A DNA stretch of 6,724 nucleotides from Methylococcaceae bacterium UBA659 (lineage in GTDB: Bacteria > Pseudomonadota > Gammaproteobacteria > Methylococcales > Methylomonadaceae): the NCBI GenBank assembly GCA_002299495.1, contig DBNZ01000221.1:3129-9852 (forward strand), in the 5' to 3' direction. Below, piece by piece: positions 1 to 6,073 of the stretch (position 1 is its first letter; the number at the start of each line of letters is the position of its first letter). Position numbers and translations under genes: made by a program. The notes under the pieces were generated by a model that saw only the letters and a program-made list of their open reading frames with translations, had not been told where the DNA came from and searched no databases.

Positions 1-17
1 CGGTATACGGCTAAAAT

Positions 18-46
18 TTGACATATTTTTTCTACACCAGTAACGT
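18..46 (+). promoter_or_regulatory. Probable sigma70 promoter for the alaC-hom-thrC cluster
   Basis: A perfect -35 hexamer TTGACA at 18-23 is followed, after 17 bases, by TAACGT at 41-46. The second hexamer matches only three of six positions of the -10 consensus, but these are the most important ones (T1, A2, T6). Transcription would start near base 53, leaving a leader of about 45 bases before the ATG at 97. The leader carries a run of six C residues at 66-71 and no obvious attenuator or leader peptide. The -35 is convincing and the -10 is weak. Confidence 0.5.
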
Positions 47-96
47 ACCACGTTTTTACCTATCTCCCCCCTAGTTTGCTTGGCCAAGAGCTGTTA

Positions 97-1293
97 ATGG
101 AACCATTTCACCGCATTGCCCGTTTGCCTCCTTATGTATTCAACATTGTTAACGATCTGAAAGCCAAGGCGCGGACGGCGGGCGAGGACATCATCGACTT
201 TGGCATGGGTAATCCGGACCAACCGACTCCGCCGCATATCGTCAAAAAAATGGTGGAAGCGGCGCAACGCGAAGACACCCACCGTTATTCCATATCCAGG
301 GGCATCCCTAGGCTCAGGAGAGCGATATGCAATTGGTACCAAGGGCGTTTTGGAGTTGAATTGGACTTCGATAGCGAGGCGATCGTCACCATAGGTTCAA
401 AAGAAGGTCTAGCGCATTTGGCCTTGGCCACCTTGGGTCCGGGCGATGTGGTGCTGGTGCCGAATCCGGCGTACCCCATCCATCCTTACGGCGTGGTGAT
501 CGCCGGCGCCGACGTGCGCCATGTGGCGTTGATCCCGGGCGTCGATTTCTTCGATGAACTGCATCGGGCCATCATTGATTCCTGGCCTAAGCCTAAGATG
601 TTGATCCTAAATTTCCCTGGTAACCCGACCACCCAATGTGTGGAATTGGATTTTTTCGAAAAAATCATCGCGCTGGCCAAAGAAAATCAGATTTGGGTCG
701 TGCATGACATTGCTTATATCGATATTGTTTTTGACGGTTACATCGCCCCTTCGATTCTGCAGGTCGAGGGCGCTAAAGACATAGCCGTGGAGTTTTTTTC
801 CATGTCGAAAAGTTACAACATGCCTGGTTGGCGGGTCGGTTTCATGTGCGGCAACAAAGACTTGGTGGCAGCGTTGGCGCGGATAAAATCTTATTTGGAT
901 TATGGCACCTTCACGCCGATACAGATCGCCGCGATTGCCGCGCTGGAAGGCAAGCAAGACTGTGTCATGGAAATTGTCGAAATGTACCGTAAGCGCCGTG
1001 ATGTGTTGTGCGATGGCCTGAATGCTATTGGTTGGCCAGTGGAAAAGCCGAAGGCCACCATGTTTGTCTGGGCTAAAATTCCAGCCCCTTATCGGGCTAT
1101 GGGTTCCTTGGAATTTTCCAAGAAATTATTGTTGGAAGCCAAAGTCGCGGTTGCCCCTGGAATTGGTTTCGGGCAGTATGGCGATGATCATGTCCGGTTT
1201 GGATTAATCGAAAATGAGCATCGTACCCGCCAAGCCATTCGTGGTATCCGCAATATGATGAAAAAAGATGGCCATTGGTTGTTGTCAAATTGA
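97..1293 (+). CDS. alaC: AlaC-type pyridoxal-phosphate aminotransferase (alanine transaminase family)
   Basis: This is a fold-type I PLP aminotransferase of 398 residues, cytosolic, close to the AlaC/YfdZ group that moves amino groups between glutamate/2-oxoglutarate and alanine/pyruvate. Visible hallmarks, numbered from the ATG at 97, are the N-terminal RLPPYVFN and GMGNPD segments, NFPGNPT with Asn176, the PLP-contacting Asp204 and Tyr207 in HDIAY, the Schiff-base Lys238 in SMSKSYNMPGWR, and the carboxylate-binding Arg367 in HVRFG. E. coli AlaC has about 412 residues, so the gene is full length. The frame is open seven codons further to a TTG at 76, but that has no ribosome site. The ATG has AAGAG six bases upstream and gives the expected N-terminus. 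It lies 42 bases before hom in the same direction, an arrangement shared by many beta- and gammaproteobacteria. Family assignment is strong. The true amino donor is not certain, since relatives are sometimes labelled LL-diaminopimelate or aspartate aminotransferase. Confidence 0.9.
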   Translation: MEPFHRIARLPPYVFNIVNDLKAKARTAGEDIIDFGMGNPDQPTPPHIVKKMVEAAQREDTHRYSISRGIPRLRRAICNWYQGRFGVELDFDSEAIVTIGSKEGLAHLALATLGPGDVVLVPNPAYPIHPYGVVIAGADVRHVALIPGVDFFDELHRAIIDSWPKPKMLILNFPGNPTTQCVELDFFEKIIALAKENQIWVVHDIAYIDIVFDGYIAPSILQVEGAKDIAVEFFSMSKSYNMPGWRVGFMCGNKDLVAALARIKSYLDYGTFTPIQIAAIAALEGKQDCVMEIVEMYRKRRDVLCDGLNAIGWPVEKPKATMFVWAKIPAPYRAMGSLEFSKKLLLEAKVAVAPGIGFGQYGDDHVRFGLIENEHRTRQAIRGIRNMMKKDGHWLLSN

Positions 1294-1325
1294 CGCCATT
1301 TTTTAACATGACTAAAAATTGAGTT

Positions 1326-1338
1326 GGAGTAAGCGTTG
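1326..1338 (+). promoter_or_regulatory. Ribosome binding site that decides the TTG start of hom
   Basis: GGAG at 1326-1329 sits six bases before the TTG at 1336-1338. The frame has no ATG nearby, and the protein begins exactly where homoserine dehydrogenases do (MKPIKVGILGLG), so the TTG start is well supported. Confidence 0.75.
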
Positions 1339-2646
1339 AAACCGATAAAAGTGGGAATTTTAGGCTTAGGTACTGTCGGGGGCGGCACCGTGAATGTACT
1401 GACACGCAACGCCAAAGAAATTGCCCGTCGGGCAGGCCGGGACATCAGCATCACCCGCGCTTCGGCAAAAGATCTAACGAAACCGCGCATTTGTAGCACT
1501 GAAGGGATTGATTTGACCACTCATCCCATGGATATTGTCAGCGATCCGGAGATCGACATCGTTTTGGAGCTAATCGGTGGCGCCGGGATAGTTAAAGACT
1601 TGGTGCTAGCGGCGATAGCCAATGGCAAGCATGTGGTCACTGCCAACAAATCCCTGATTGCGTTGCATGGCAATGAAATTTTTGCCAAGGCCAGCGGAAC
1701 AGGCGTGATAGTCGCATTCGAGGCGGCCGTGGCCGGTGGAATCCCCATCATTAAAGCTATCCGTGAGGGTTTAGCGGGAAACCATATCCAATGGCTGGCC
1801 GGCATTATCAATGGCACCGGCAATTTTATTCTGACCGAAATGCGCGACAAAGGCCGCGATTTTGCCGATGTATTGGCCGAAGCCCAGGCCTTAGGCTATG
1901 CCGAGGCCGACCCGACCTTTGACGTCGAAGGCATAGACGCCGCGCATAAATTGACCATTCTCGCTGCGATAGCCTTTGGCATCCCGCTACAGTTTGAGAA
2001 GGTCTATACCGAAGGCATCACCCGCATCACCCGCGCCGATATCGAATATGCCGAGCAATTAGGCTACCGTATCAAACATTTAGGGATAGCCCGGCAAACC
2101 CCGGAAGGAATCGAGCTGCGGGTGCATCCGACCTTGATCCCCGAACGTCGCCTGATTGCCAACGTCAATGGCGTCATGAATGCGGTATTGGTGAAGGGCG
2201 ATGCGGTGGGGCCGACTTTATACTACGGGGCCGGGGCCGGCGCGGAAGCGACTGCTTCAGCGGTGGTAGCGGATGTCGTGGACGTGGTTAGGGCCTTGAC
2301 TTCGGACCCGGAAAACCGGGTGCCGCATCTGGCCTTCCAGGCCGATGCCTTGGCCGATATCCCAATCCTTACGCCAGCACAATTCAAAACAGCCTACTAT
2401 CTGCGCCTTAATGCCGAAGACAAACCCGGCGTATTAGCGGATGTCACGCGGATACTGGCCGACCACACCATCAGCATCGAAGCCATTTTGCAAAAAGAAC
2501 CGCTGCATGGGGAAGCCACCGTGCCGATCATTCTGCTCACGCAAATCACCTTGGAACAAGAAATGGATGCAGCTATTGCAGCCATTGAAGCCCTGCCCAC
2601 CGTTACCGGCAAAATAAACCGTATCCGCCTAGAAACCTTGGGGTAA
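1336..2646 (+). CDS. hom: Homoserine dehydrogenase, monofunctional with ACT domain
   Basis: It reduces aspartate 4-semialdehyde to homoserine with NAD(P)H, the branch point to threonine and methionine, in the cytosol. The 436-residue protein has three parts. The first is an N-terminal Rossmann domain with GLGTVGGG (Gly10, Gly12, Gly15). The second is the catalytic domain with Lys105 in TANKS and the Glu190...Asp201...Lys205 set in AEADPTFDVEGIDAAHK, whose spacing equals that of Glu208/Asp219/Lys223 in the yeast enzyme. The third is a C-terminal ACT domain (about 354-430, starting YYLRLNAEDKPGVLADV). Length fits the stand-alone Hom class (about 430), not the aspartokinase fusion ThrA. The ACT domain implies feedback control by an amino acid, usually threonine, but this is a family property. 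It starts with TTG behind GGAG. thrC follows after only 7 bases, so the two are surely co-transcribed. Nothing is missing or broken. Confidence 0.97.
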   Translation: MKPIKVGILGLGTVGGGTVNVLTRNAKEIARRAGRDISITRASAKDLTKPRICSTEGIDLTTHPMDIVSDPEIDIVLELIGGAGIVKDLVLAAIANGKHVVTANKSLIALHGNEIFAKASGTGVIVAFEAAVAGGIPIIKAIREGLAGNHIQWLAGIINGTGNFILTEMRDKGRDFADVLAEAQALGYAEADPTFDVEGIDAAHKLTILAAIAFGIPLQFEKVYTEGITRITRADIEYAEQLGYRIKHLGIARQTPEGIELRVHPTLIPERRLIANVNGVMNAVLVKGDAVGPTLYYGAGAGAEATASAVVADVVDVVRALTSDPENRVPHLAFQADALADIPILTPAQFKTAYYLRLNAEDKPGVLADVTRILADHTISIEAILQKEPLHGEATVPIILLTQITLEQEMDAAIAAIEALPTVTGKINRIRLETLG

Positions 2647-2653
2647 CAAAAAA

Positions 2654-3748
2654 ATGACCACACAACACCGTTACACCGGCCTTATCGAACGTTACCGCAG
2701 CCGCTTGCCAGTATCCGCCAACACCCGCCTAATTAGCTTGGGCGAGGGCAATACCCCGTTGATCGAGTTGCAAAACATCCCCCGCTTGATTGCCAAGGAG
2801 GTGAAAATTTATGTCAAGTTTGAAGGCTTAAATCCCACGGGTTCGTTCAAGGACCGGGGCATGACCATGGCGGTCACCAAGGCCGTGGAATCCGGTAGCC
2901 AGGCGATCATTTGCGCCTCCACCGGCAACACTTCGGCTTCGGCCGCCGCCTACGCAGGGCGCGCCGGGATTAAAGCTTTCGTGCTGATCCCCGAAGGCAA
3001 AATCGCTCTGGGCAAGTTGGCGCAAACCCTGATGTATGACGCCACCATCATCCAAATCAACGGCAACTTTGACAAAGGCATGGCCTTAGTCAAGGAAGTC
3101 GCAGACCATGCCCCGGTGACCATTGTCAATTCGATCAATCCGTTCCGGATTGAAGGGCAGAAAACGGCCGCTTTTGAAATCGTCGATGAATTGGGTTTTG
3201 CTCCTGATTTCCATTGCTTGCCGGTAGGCAACGCCGGTAATATCACGGCTTATTGGAAAGGCTATACCGAATATGCCCGCTATTCAGCCACCCATACCGC
3301 CGTCAATCGGAATCTGCCGGTCATGTGCGGTTATCAGGCGGCAGGGGCGGCTCCGTTTGTCGCAGGGCATCCGATAGACCATCCCGAGACGGTGGCCACC
3401 GCCATCCGCATCGGCCATCCGCAATCCTGGGACAAGGCTTGGGCCGTGCGACGGGAATCGGGTGGTTGGTTTGACAAATTCACCGATGACGAGATTTTGG
3501 CGGCGCAAAAGCTGCTGTCAAAATATGAAGGCGTATTTTGCGAACCGGCCTCGGCAACTTCTTTGGCAGGCGCATTGCATGACATCAAAAAGGGCAAAAT
3601 ACCCGAGGGCAGCATCGTTGTTTGCACGTTGACCGGCAACGGTATCAAAGACCCCGATATCGCCATGAAACAATGCGTCGACACTCAGCCGGTGACCATT
3701 GAGTCCAACCTGGATGCGGTCAAACGGGCCATCTTGGATGTGTTGTAG
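2654..3748 (+). CDS. thrC: Threonine synthase (short type)
   Basis: This is a PLP enzyme that converts O-phospho-homoserine to threonine and phosphate, the last step of threonine synthesis. At 364 residues it belongs to the short threonine synthases (about 350, as in Bacillus), not the about 430-residue E. coli form. Visible motifs are LGEGNTPL near the N-terminus, the PLP lysine Lys66 in GLNPTGSFKDRGM, the asparagine-containing substrate loop CASTGNTSASAAAY (88-100), the phosphate-binding glycine loop PVGNAGN (190-196), and LTGNGIKDP near the C-terminus (326-334). The ATG lies 7 bases after the hom stop. The ribosome site is only a GGGG at the hom stop, so translation may be coupled to hom. 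No homoserine kinase gene lies between or beside these genes, so its substrate is made by a thrB encoded elsewhere. No clear intrinsic terminator follows: a T6 run at 3752-3757 lacks a stem. Confidence 0.97.
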   Translation: MTTQHRYTGLIERYRSRLPVSANTRLISLGEGNTPLIELQNIPRLIAKEVKIYVKFEGLNPTGSFKDRGMTMAVTKAVESGSQAIICASTGNTSASAAAYAGRAGIKAFVLIPEGKIALGKLAQTLMYDATIIQINGNFDKGMALVKEVADHAPVTIVNSINPFRIEGQKTAAFEIVDELGFAPDFHCLPVGNAGNITAYWKGYTEYARYSATHTAVNRNLPVMCGYQAAGAAPFVAGHPIDHPETVATAIRIGHPQSWDKAWAVRRESGGWFDKFTDDEILAAQKLLSKYEGVFCEPASATSLAGALHDIKKGKIPEGSIVVCTLTGNGIKDPDIAMKQCVDTQPVTIESNLDAVKRAILDVL

Positions 3749-3798
3749 GGGTTTTTTGGCCGATTGAAACAGTTTTCCCTATTGGACGGTCTGAGGTT

Positions 3799-3830
3799 CT
3801 GTTGATGTTTCATCAAGGTCCCATCAGCAG
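3799..3830 (+). repeat. Hairpin with two mutually exclusive pairings
   Basis: TTGATG at 3802-3807 can pair with CATCAA at 3811-3816 (6 bp, loop of 3). Alternatively CTGTTGATG (3799-3807) can pair with CATCAGCAG (3822-3830), giving 9 bp with one G-U pair. There is no T-tract. It may be a transcript-end structure for thrC or a small intergenic repeat; this cannot be decided from one copy. Confidence 0.35.
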
Positions 3831-3898
3831 GTTATCGTCATGCCGCTATTCCACTGGTGCCCTGCGCCGTTTAGGGCATGATCGCAGTCTAAGCGGTT

Positions 3899-3914
3899 CT
3901 TAAGTTTCCTTAAG
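3899..3914. repeat. Paired CTTAAG palindromes, possible operator
   Basis: CTTAAG occurs at 3899-3904 and 3909-3914, separated by TTTC. Each copy is its own reverse complement, so the pair is both a direct and an inverted repeat. It lies 58 bases before the start of the unknown membrane protein, a plausible place for a regulator site. No regulator is identified. Confidence 0.3.
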
Positions 3915-3971
3915 TAACGCCAAATCAGGATTTTCTTTGCCACCATAAAAATCATAAAAGGGGAGTTGGTT

Positions 3972-4505
3972 ATGATTGAATTGATGTTTGTTTTGACAAC
4001 CGTATTTGTTGCCTATGTTGTGTATTCGATTACCCAAGAGAAACAGCGGATAGATAAGGCTACGGTTCATGGGGAACCGGCCACAGCCGACATTGTGGTG
4101 CGGCGGGAAGAGGTCAGTACGGTAGCAGCCGGTATCCAAGCTGAAACAGTCGCCCCGTTGGCTCAACCGAGGGTAGGGTCAAATACAGCGCCCCAAAAAC
4201 AGGAAACAGCGACTATTAAACCCGTACCCGCCCAGGCTAAGCCAAAATTGGCTGTAACCCCAGCCAACACGAATGTCCAGGAGGTTTCCAGCGGCGCTAA
4301 ATCGGCAATCCGGAATCCAAACACAGGCGAAGTGGCCAGTCTGGCAAGCAACTACCGGTTTATGAAGCGTTGGATTAAAGAGGCTTTAGTCGACGAGGGT
4401 CTGTTGGATAAAATTTACAAGAATAATGAGCTAGACGCTGACGCAGAAGCCCGAATCAAACAGGCACTACTGGGCCTTCAAGAAAAGGAAGGCTACCAGG
4501 TCTAG
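3972..4505 (+). CDS. Uncharacterised membrane-anchored protein with charged C-terminal domain
   Basis: I do not recognise this 177-residue protein by name. Residues 3-20 (ELMFVLTTVFVAYVVYSI) form one hydrophobic helix, with the positive and polar residues TQEKQRIDK directly after it. This suggests an N-terminal anchor; the orientation, possibly with the rest of the protein in the cytoplasm, is inference. Residues about 30-110 are a low-complexity linker rich in Ala, Pro, Thr, Val and Gln. Residues 111-177 form a compact charged domain, predicted mostly helical, containing RNPNTGE (114-120), NYRFMKRWIKEALVDEGLLDKIYK and NELD. The RNPxTGE string resembles the DNA-binding arm of HU/IHF proteins, but the match is short. 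The ATG at 3972 has GGGGAG six bases upstream; a TTG at 3966 in the same frame would overlap that site and was not chosen. It stands alone and converges on rho. The hydrophobic helix, linker and sound ribosome site make it a real gene; function is unknown. Confidence 0.85.
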   Translation: MIELMFVLTTVFVAYVVYSITQEKQRIDKATVHGEPATADIVVRREEVSTVAAGIQAETVAPLAQPRVGSNTAPQKQETATIKPVPAQAKPKLAVTPANTNVQEVSSGAKSAIRNPNTGEVASLASNYRFMKRWIKEALVDEGLLDKIYKNNELDADAEARIKQALLGLQEKEGYQV

Positions 4506-4525
4506 TCTACGGCTTTTATGATGGG

Positions 4526-4549
4526 CGGTTTGCGAATCGGACTTTTTTT
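4526..4549 (+). terminator. Weak intrinsic terminator candidate after the unknown membrane protein
   Basis: A short stem CGGTT/AATCG (4526-4530 with 4535-4539, loop TGCG, one G-U pair) is followed three bases later by seven T residues (4543-4549), about 20 bases after the stop codon. The stem is only 5 bp, so strength is doubtful. A second weak stem CGGT/ACCG (4568-4571 with 4577-4580) with a T6 run lies a little further on. On the opposite strand no T-tract hairpin follows rho. The rho mRNA 3' end is rather C-rich (4590-4641), which could allow Rho-dependent termination. Confidence 0.4.
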
Positions 4550-4641
4550 GATGGCCGCAGATTAACGCGGTAAGCGACCGGTTTTTTACGGATAGTTGTT
4601 TGGCGGTCAACTGCAATGAATGGTCTGGTGGGTGCAGGGCC

Positions 4642-5898
4642 TTAACGTTTCATCGAGTCGAAAAATTCAGCATTGGTTTTGAAATCTTTTAGCTTACCCA
4701 GCAGAAATTCTGATGCGGCGGTTTCGTCCATCGGTTGCAGTATCTTGCGCAAGATCCATGTTTTTTGCAGCGTGTCCGGGTCGACCAGATATTCTTCCCG
4801 GCGGGTTCCGGAACGGTTGATGTTGATGGCCGGGTAAATCCGTTTTTCGGCAATTTTCCTGTCCAGATGCAACTCCATATTGCCGGTGCCCTTGAATTCC
4901 TCAAATATCACTTCATCCATACGCGAGCCGGTATCGACCAACGCAGTGGCGATAATAGTCAGGCTGCCGCCCTCTTCGATATTACGCGCCGCGCCAAAAA
5001 AACGTTTGGGTTTTTCTAGGGCGTTGGCATCGATACCGCCGGTGAGGATTTTGCCAGATGACGGGACTACGGTGTTGTAGGCACGCGCTAAACGGGTGAT
5101 GGAGTCTAACAAGATAACCACATCGTGCTTGTGTTCGACCAAGCGCCGGGCCTTTTCGATCACCATTTCGGCCACTTGCACATGACGGGTGGGCGGCTCG
5201 TCAAAGGTGCTGGAAATCACTTCGCCTAGGACGCAACGTTGCATTTCCGTTACCTCTTCAGGGCGCTCGTCAATCAGCAAAACTATGAGATAACATTCGG
5301 GGTTTTTTAACGCGATGGATTGGGCCAGGCTTTGCAGGATCATGGTCTTGCCTGCTTTCGGCGGCGACACAATCAATCCGCGTTGGCCTTTGCCTATGGG
5401 TGCGATCAAGTCGATGATGCGGCCGGTTAAGTCTTCGCTACTGCCGTTGCCCTGTTCCAACACGAACCGTTGGTTGGCAAACAGCGGGGTTAAGTTGGAA
5501 AAATGGATTTTGTTCTTGGTGTTTTCTGGCGGTTCAAAATTGATTTGCTCGACCTTGAGCATGGCGAAGTAACGTTCATTATCCTTGGGTGGCCGAATTT
5601 TTCCGCTGATGGTGTCGCCTGTCTTCAACGAAAAGCGCCGGATCTGGCTGGGTGAGACGTAGATATCGTCAGGCCCTGCTAAATAAGAACAACCCGGGGT
5701 GCGTAAAAAACCAAAGCCGTCTTGCAAGATTTCCAAAACACCGTCCCCGTAAATATCGTCGCCCGCTTTGGCTTGTTTTTTTAAGATGGCAAATATTAGG
5801 TCTTGTTTTCGCGATCGGGCAACATTTTCTAGGCCTAAGGATTCGGCAATCTCAATAACTTCGTTGATAGGTTTAAGTTTTAATTCGGTTAAATTCAT
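4642..5898 (-). CDS. rho: Transcription termination factor Rho
   Basis: Rho is a hexameric RNA-dependent ATPase and 5'-3' translocase that binds C-rich nascent RNA and ends transcription. The 418-residue protein is collinear with E. coli Rho (419). The N-terminal helical domain is MNLTELK...RKQDLIFAIL. The RNA-binding cold-shock-like fold carries DGFGFLR (60-66). The Walker A motif is SPPKAGKT with Lys181 and Lys184, and the catalytic Glu211 is in LLIDERPEE. Walker B has Asp265 in VILLDSITRLAR, the Q-loop lies around Lys283 in VPSSGKILTGG, the R-loop is DTGSR (322-326), and the arginine finger is Arg366 in NRSGTRREE. The bicyclomycin-contact residues look intact. The ATG at 5898 matches the known N-terminus, but only CTTCTT precedes it, with no Shine-Dalgarno sequence. 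It lies 274 bases behind trxA in the same direction, as in E. coli, and has its own promoter and a C-rich leader. Confidence 0.98.
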   Translation of the reverse strand: MNLTELKLKPINEVIEIAESLGLENVARSRKQDLIFAILKKQAKAGDDIYGDGVLEILQDGFGFLRTPGCSYLAGPDDIYVSPSQIRRFSLKTGDTISGKIRPPKDNERYFAMLKVEQINFEPPENTKNKIHFSNLTPLFANQRFVLEQGNGSSEDLTGRIIDLIAPIGKGQRGLIVSPPKAGKTMILQSLAQSIALKNPECYLIVLLIDERPEEVTEMQRCVLGEVISSTFDEPPTRHVQVAEMVIEKARRLVEHKHDVVILLDSITRLARAYNTVVPSSGKILTGGIDANALEKPKRFFGAARNIEEGGSLTIIATALVDTGSRMDEVIFEEFKGTGNMELHLDRKIAEKRIYPAININRSGTRREEYLVDPDTLQKTWILRKILQPMDETAASEFLLGKLKDFKTNAEFFDSMKR

Positions 5899-6020
5899 AA
5901 GAAGACTGTTTGCAGGACACTGCGAACGGCTAAAGCCGCGATGGCAGGAGAAGGATAGGGGTTGGGTTTTGGGGGTGTAAATTCTGGATCGAGAAGACTA
6001 GGTGCCAAGACAGGGCACAT
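5895..6020 (-). CDS. Possible 41-residue leader peptide overlapping the rho start
   Basis: An open frame begins with ATG at 6020 (minus strand), runs 41 codons and ends in TGA. The TGA shares the bases ATGA with the rho start codon. The predicted peptide starts MCPVLAPSLLDP, is proline-rich in the middle (TPPKPNPYPSP, nine prolines in all) and ends SVLQTVFL. E. coli has a short leader frame, rhoL, in the same place, but I see no clear sequence similarity to it. In favour are the overlap with rho, the absence of a ribosome site on rho and the position. Against are the lack of a Shine-Dalgarno sequence and a start only 5 bases after the -10 box, so the ATG may lie at or before the transcript start. 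In addition, C-rich DNA rarely contains stop codons, so a frame of this length could be chance. Confidence 0.28.
   Translation of the reverse strand: MCPVLAPSLLDPEFTPPKPNPYPSPAIAALAVRSVLQTVFL
5927..5938 (-). repeat. Small GC-rich hairpin just before the rho start
   Basis: CGGC (5927-5930) and GCCG (5935-5938) can pair around a 4-base loop, about 30 bases upstream of the rho ATG and immediately after the C-rich tract. It could act as a pause point downstream of the Rho-binding segment, which is inference; no T-run follows, so it is not an intrinsic terminator. Confidence 0.35.
5943..5983 (-). promoter_or_regulatory. C-rich, G-poor rut-like segment in the rho leader
   Basis: In the rho transcript these 41 bases contain 20 C and only 1 G, with many pyrimidine-C steps and nothing to pair with. 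That is the composition Rho prefers for loading. The segment lies inside the rho leader, about 45 bases before the start codon. Rho is known in E. coli to lower its own expression by early termination in its leader, so the natural reading is an autoregulatory rut site. The composition is directly visible; the function is inferred. Confidence 0.6.
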
Positions 6021-6024
6021 AAGA

Positions 6025-6054
6025 ATTATAACGGAACGGGTCTGAACCGTCCAA
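6025..6054 (-). promoter_or_regulatory. Sigma70 promoter for rho
   Basis: On the minus strand a perfect -10 TATAAT (6030-6025) follows TTGGAC (6054-6049) with an 18-base spacer. The -35 matches only the leading TTG, but the -10 is consensus. Transcription would start near 6018, giving a leader of about 120 bases that includes a 5' hairpin (GTGCC/GGCAC), the C-rich tract and the small hairpin before rho. Read-through from trxA may add to expression. Confidence 0.6.
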
Positions 6055-6073
6055 CGCTTTATTGGCTGGTATG

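Larger units (their letters stand above)
3749..3971. other. Intergenic gap rich in small inverted repeats
   Basis: These 223 bases between thrC and the unknown membrane protein contain no recognised gene. They hold several short inverted repeats: 3802-3816 (TTGATG/CATCAA, 3-base loop), a competing pairing 3799-3807 with 3822-3830, a 6-7 bp stem TGCCCT/AGGGCA at 3858-3878 enclosed by CCGCT/AGCGG (3843-3847 with 3892-3896), and CTTAAG twice at 3899-3914. None is followed by a T-run, so none is a clear terminator. A promoter for the next gene should lie here, but I see no good -35/-10 pair. A 32-codon frame at 3805-3903 is discussed as a finding. Confidence 0.6.

Noticed and set aside
76..96. 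Seven-codon upstream extension of alaC from a TTG at 76
   Set aside because: No ribosome site precedes the TTG and the family N-terminus is matched from the ATG at 97, which has AAGAG upstream.
607..957. 116-codon minus-strand frame inside alaC, and similar long antisense frames inside hom, thrC and rho
   Set aside because: All lie within well-identified enzymes, have no ribosome sites or motifs, and reflect codon usage of the real gene.
1268..1304. ATGGC/GCCAT stem followed by six T residues at the end of alaC, a possible terminator between alaC and hom
   Set aside because: The stem is only 5 bp with a 22-base loop and overlaps the alaC stop codon; too weak to call, although partial attenuation before hom is possible.
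3749..3761. T6 run right after the thrC stop as an intrinsic terminator
   Set aside because: No stable GC-rich stem precedes the T-run.
3900..4166. 88-codon frame on the minus strand opposite the unknown membrane protein
   Set aside because: It has no ribosome site, overlaps a better-supported gene on the other strand and has no recognisable motif; taken as an antisense shadow.
4593..4613. AGTTG/CAACT inverted repeat downstream of rho as its terminator
   Set aside because: 5 bp stem, 9-base loop and no T-tract in the rho transcript direction; the end of rho may instead be Rho-dependent.
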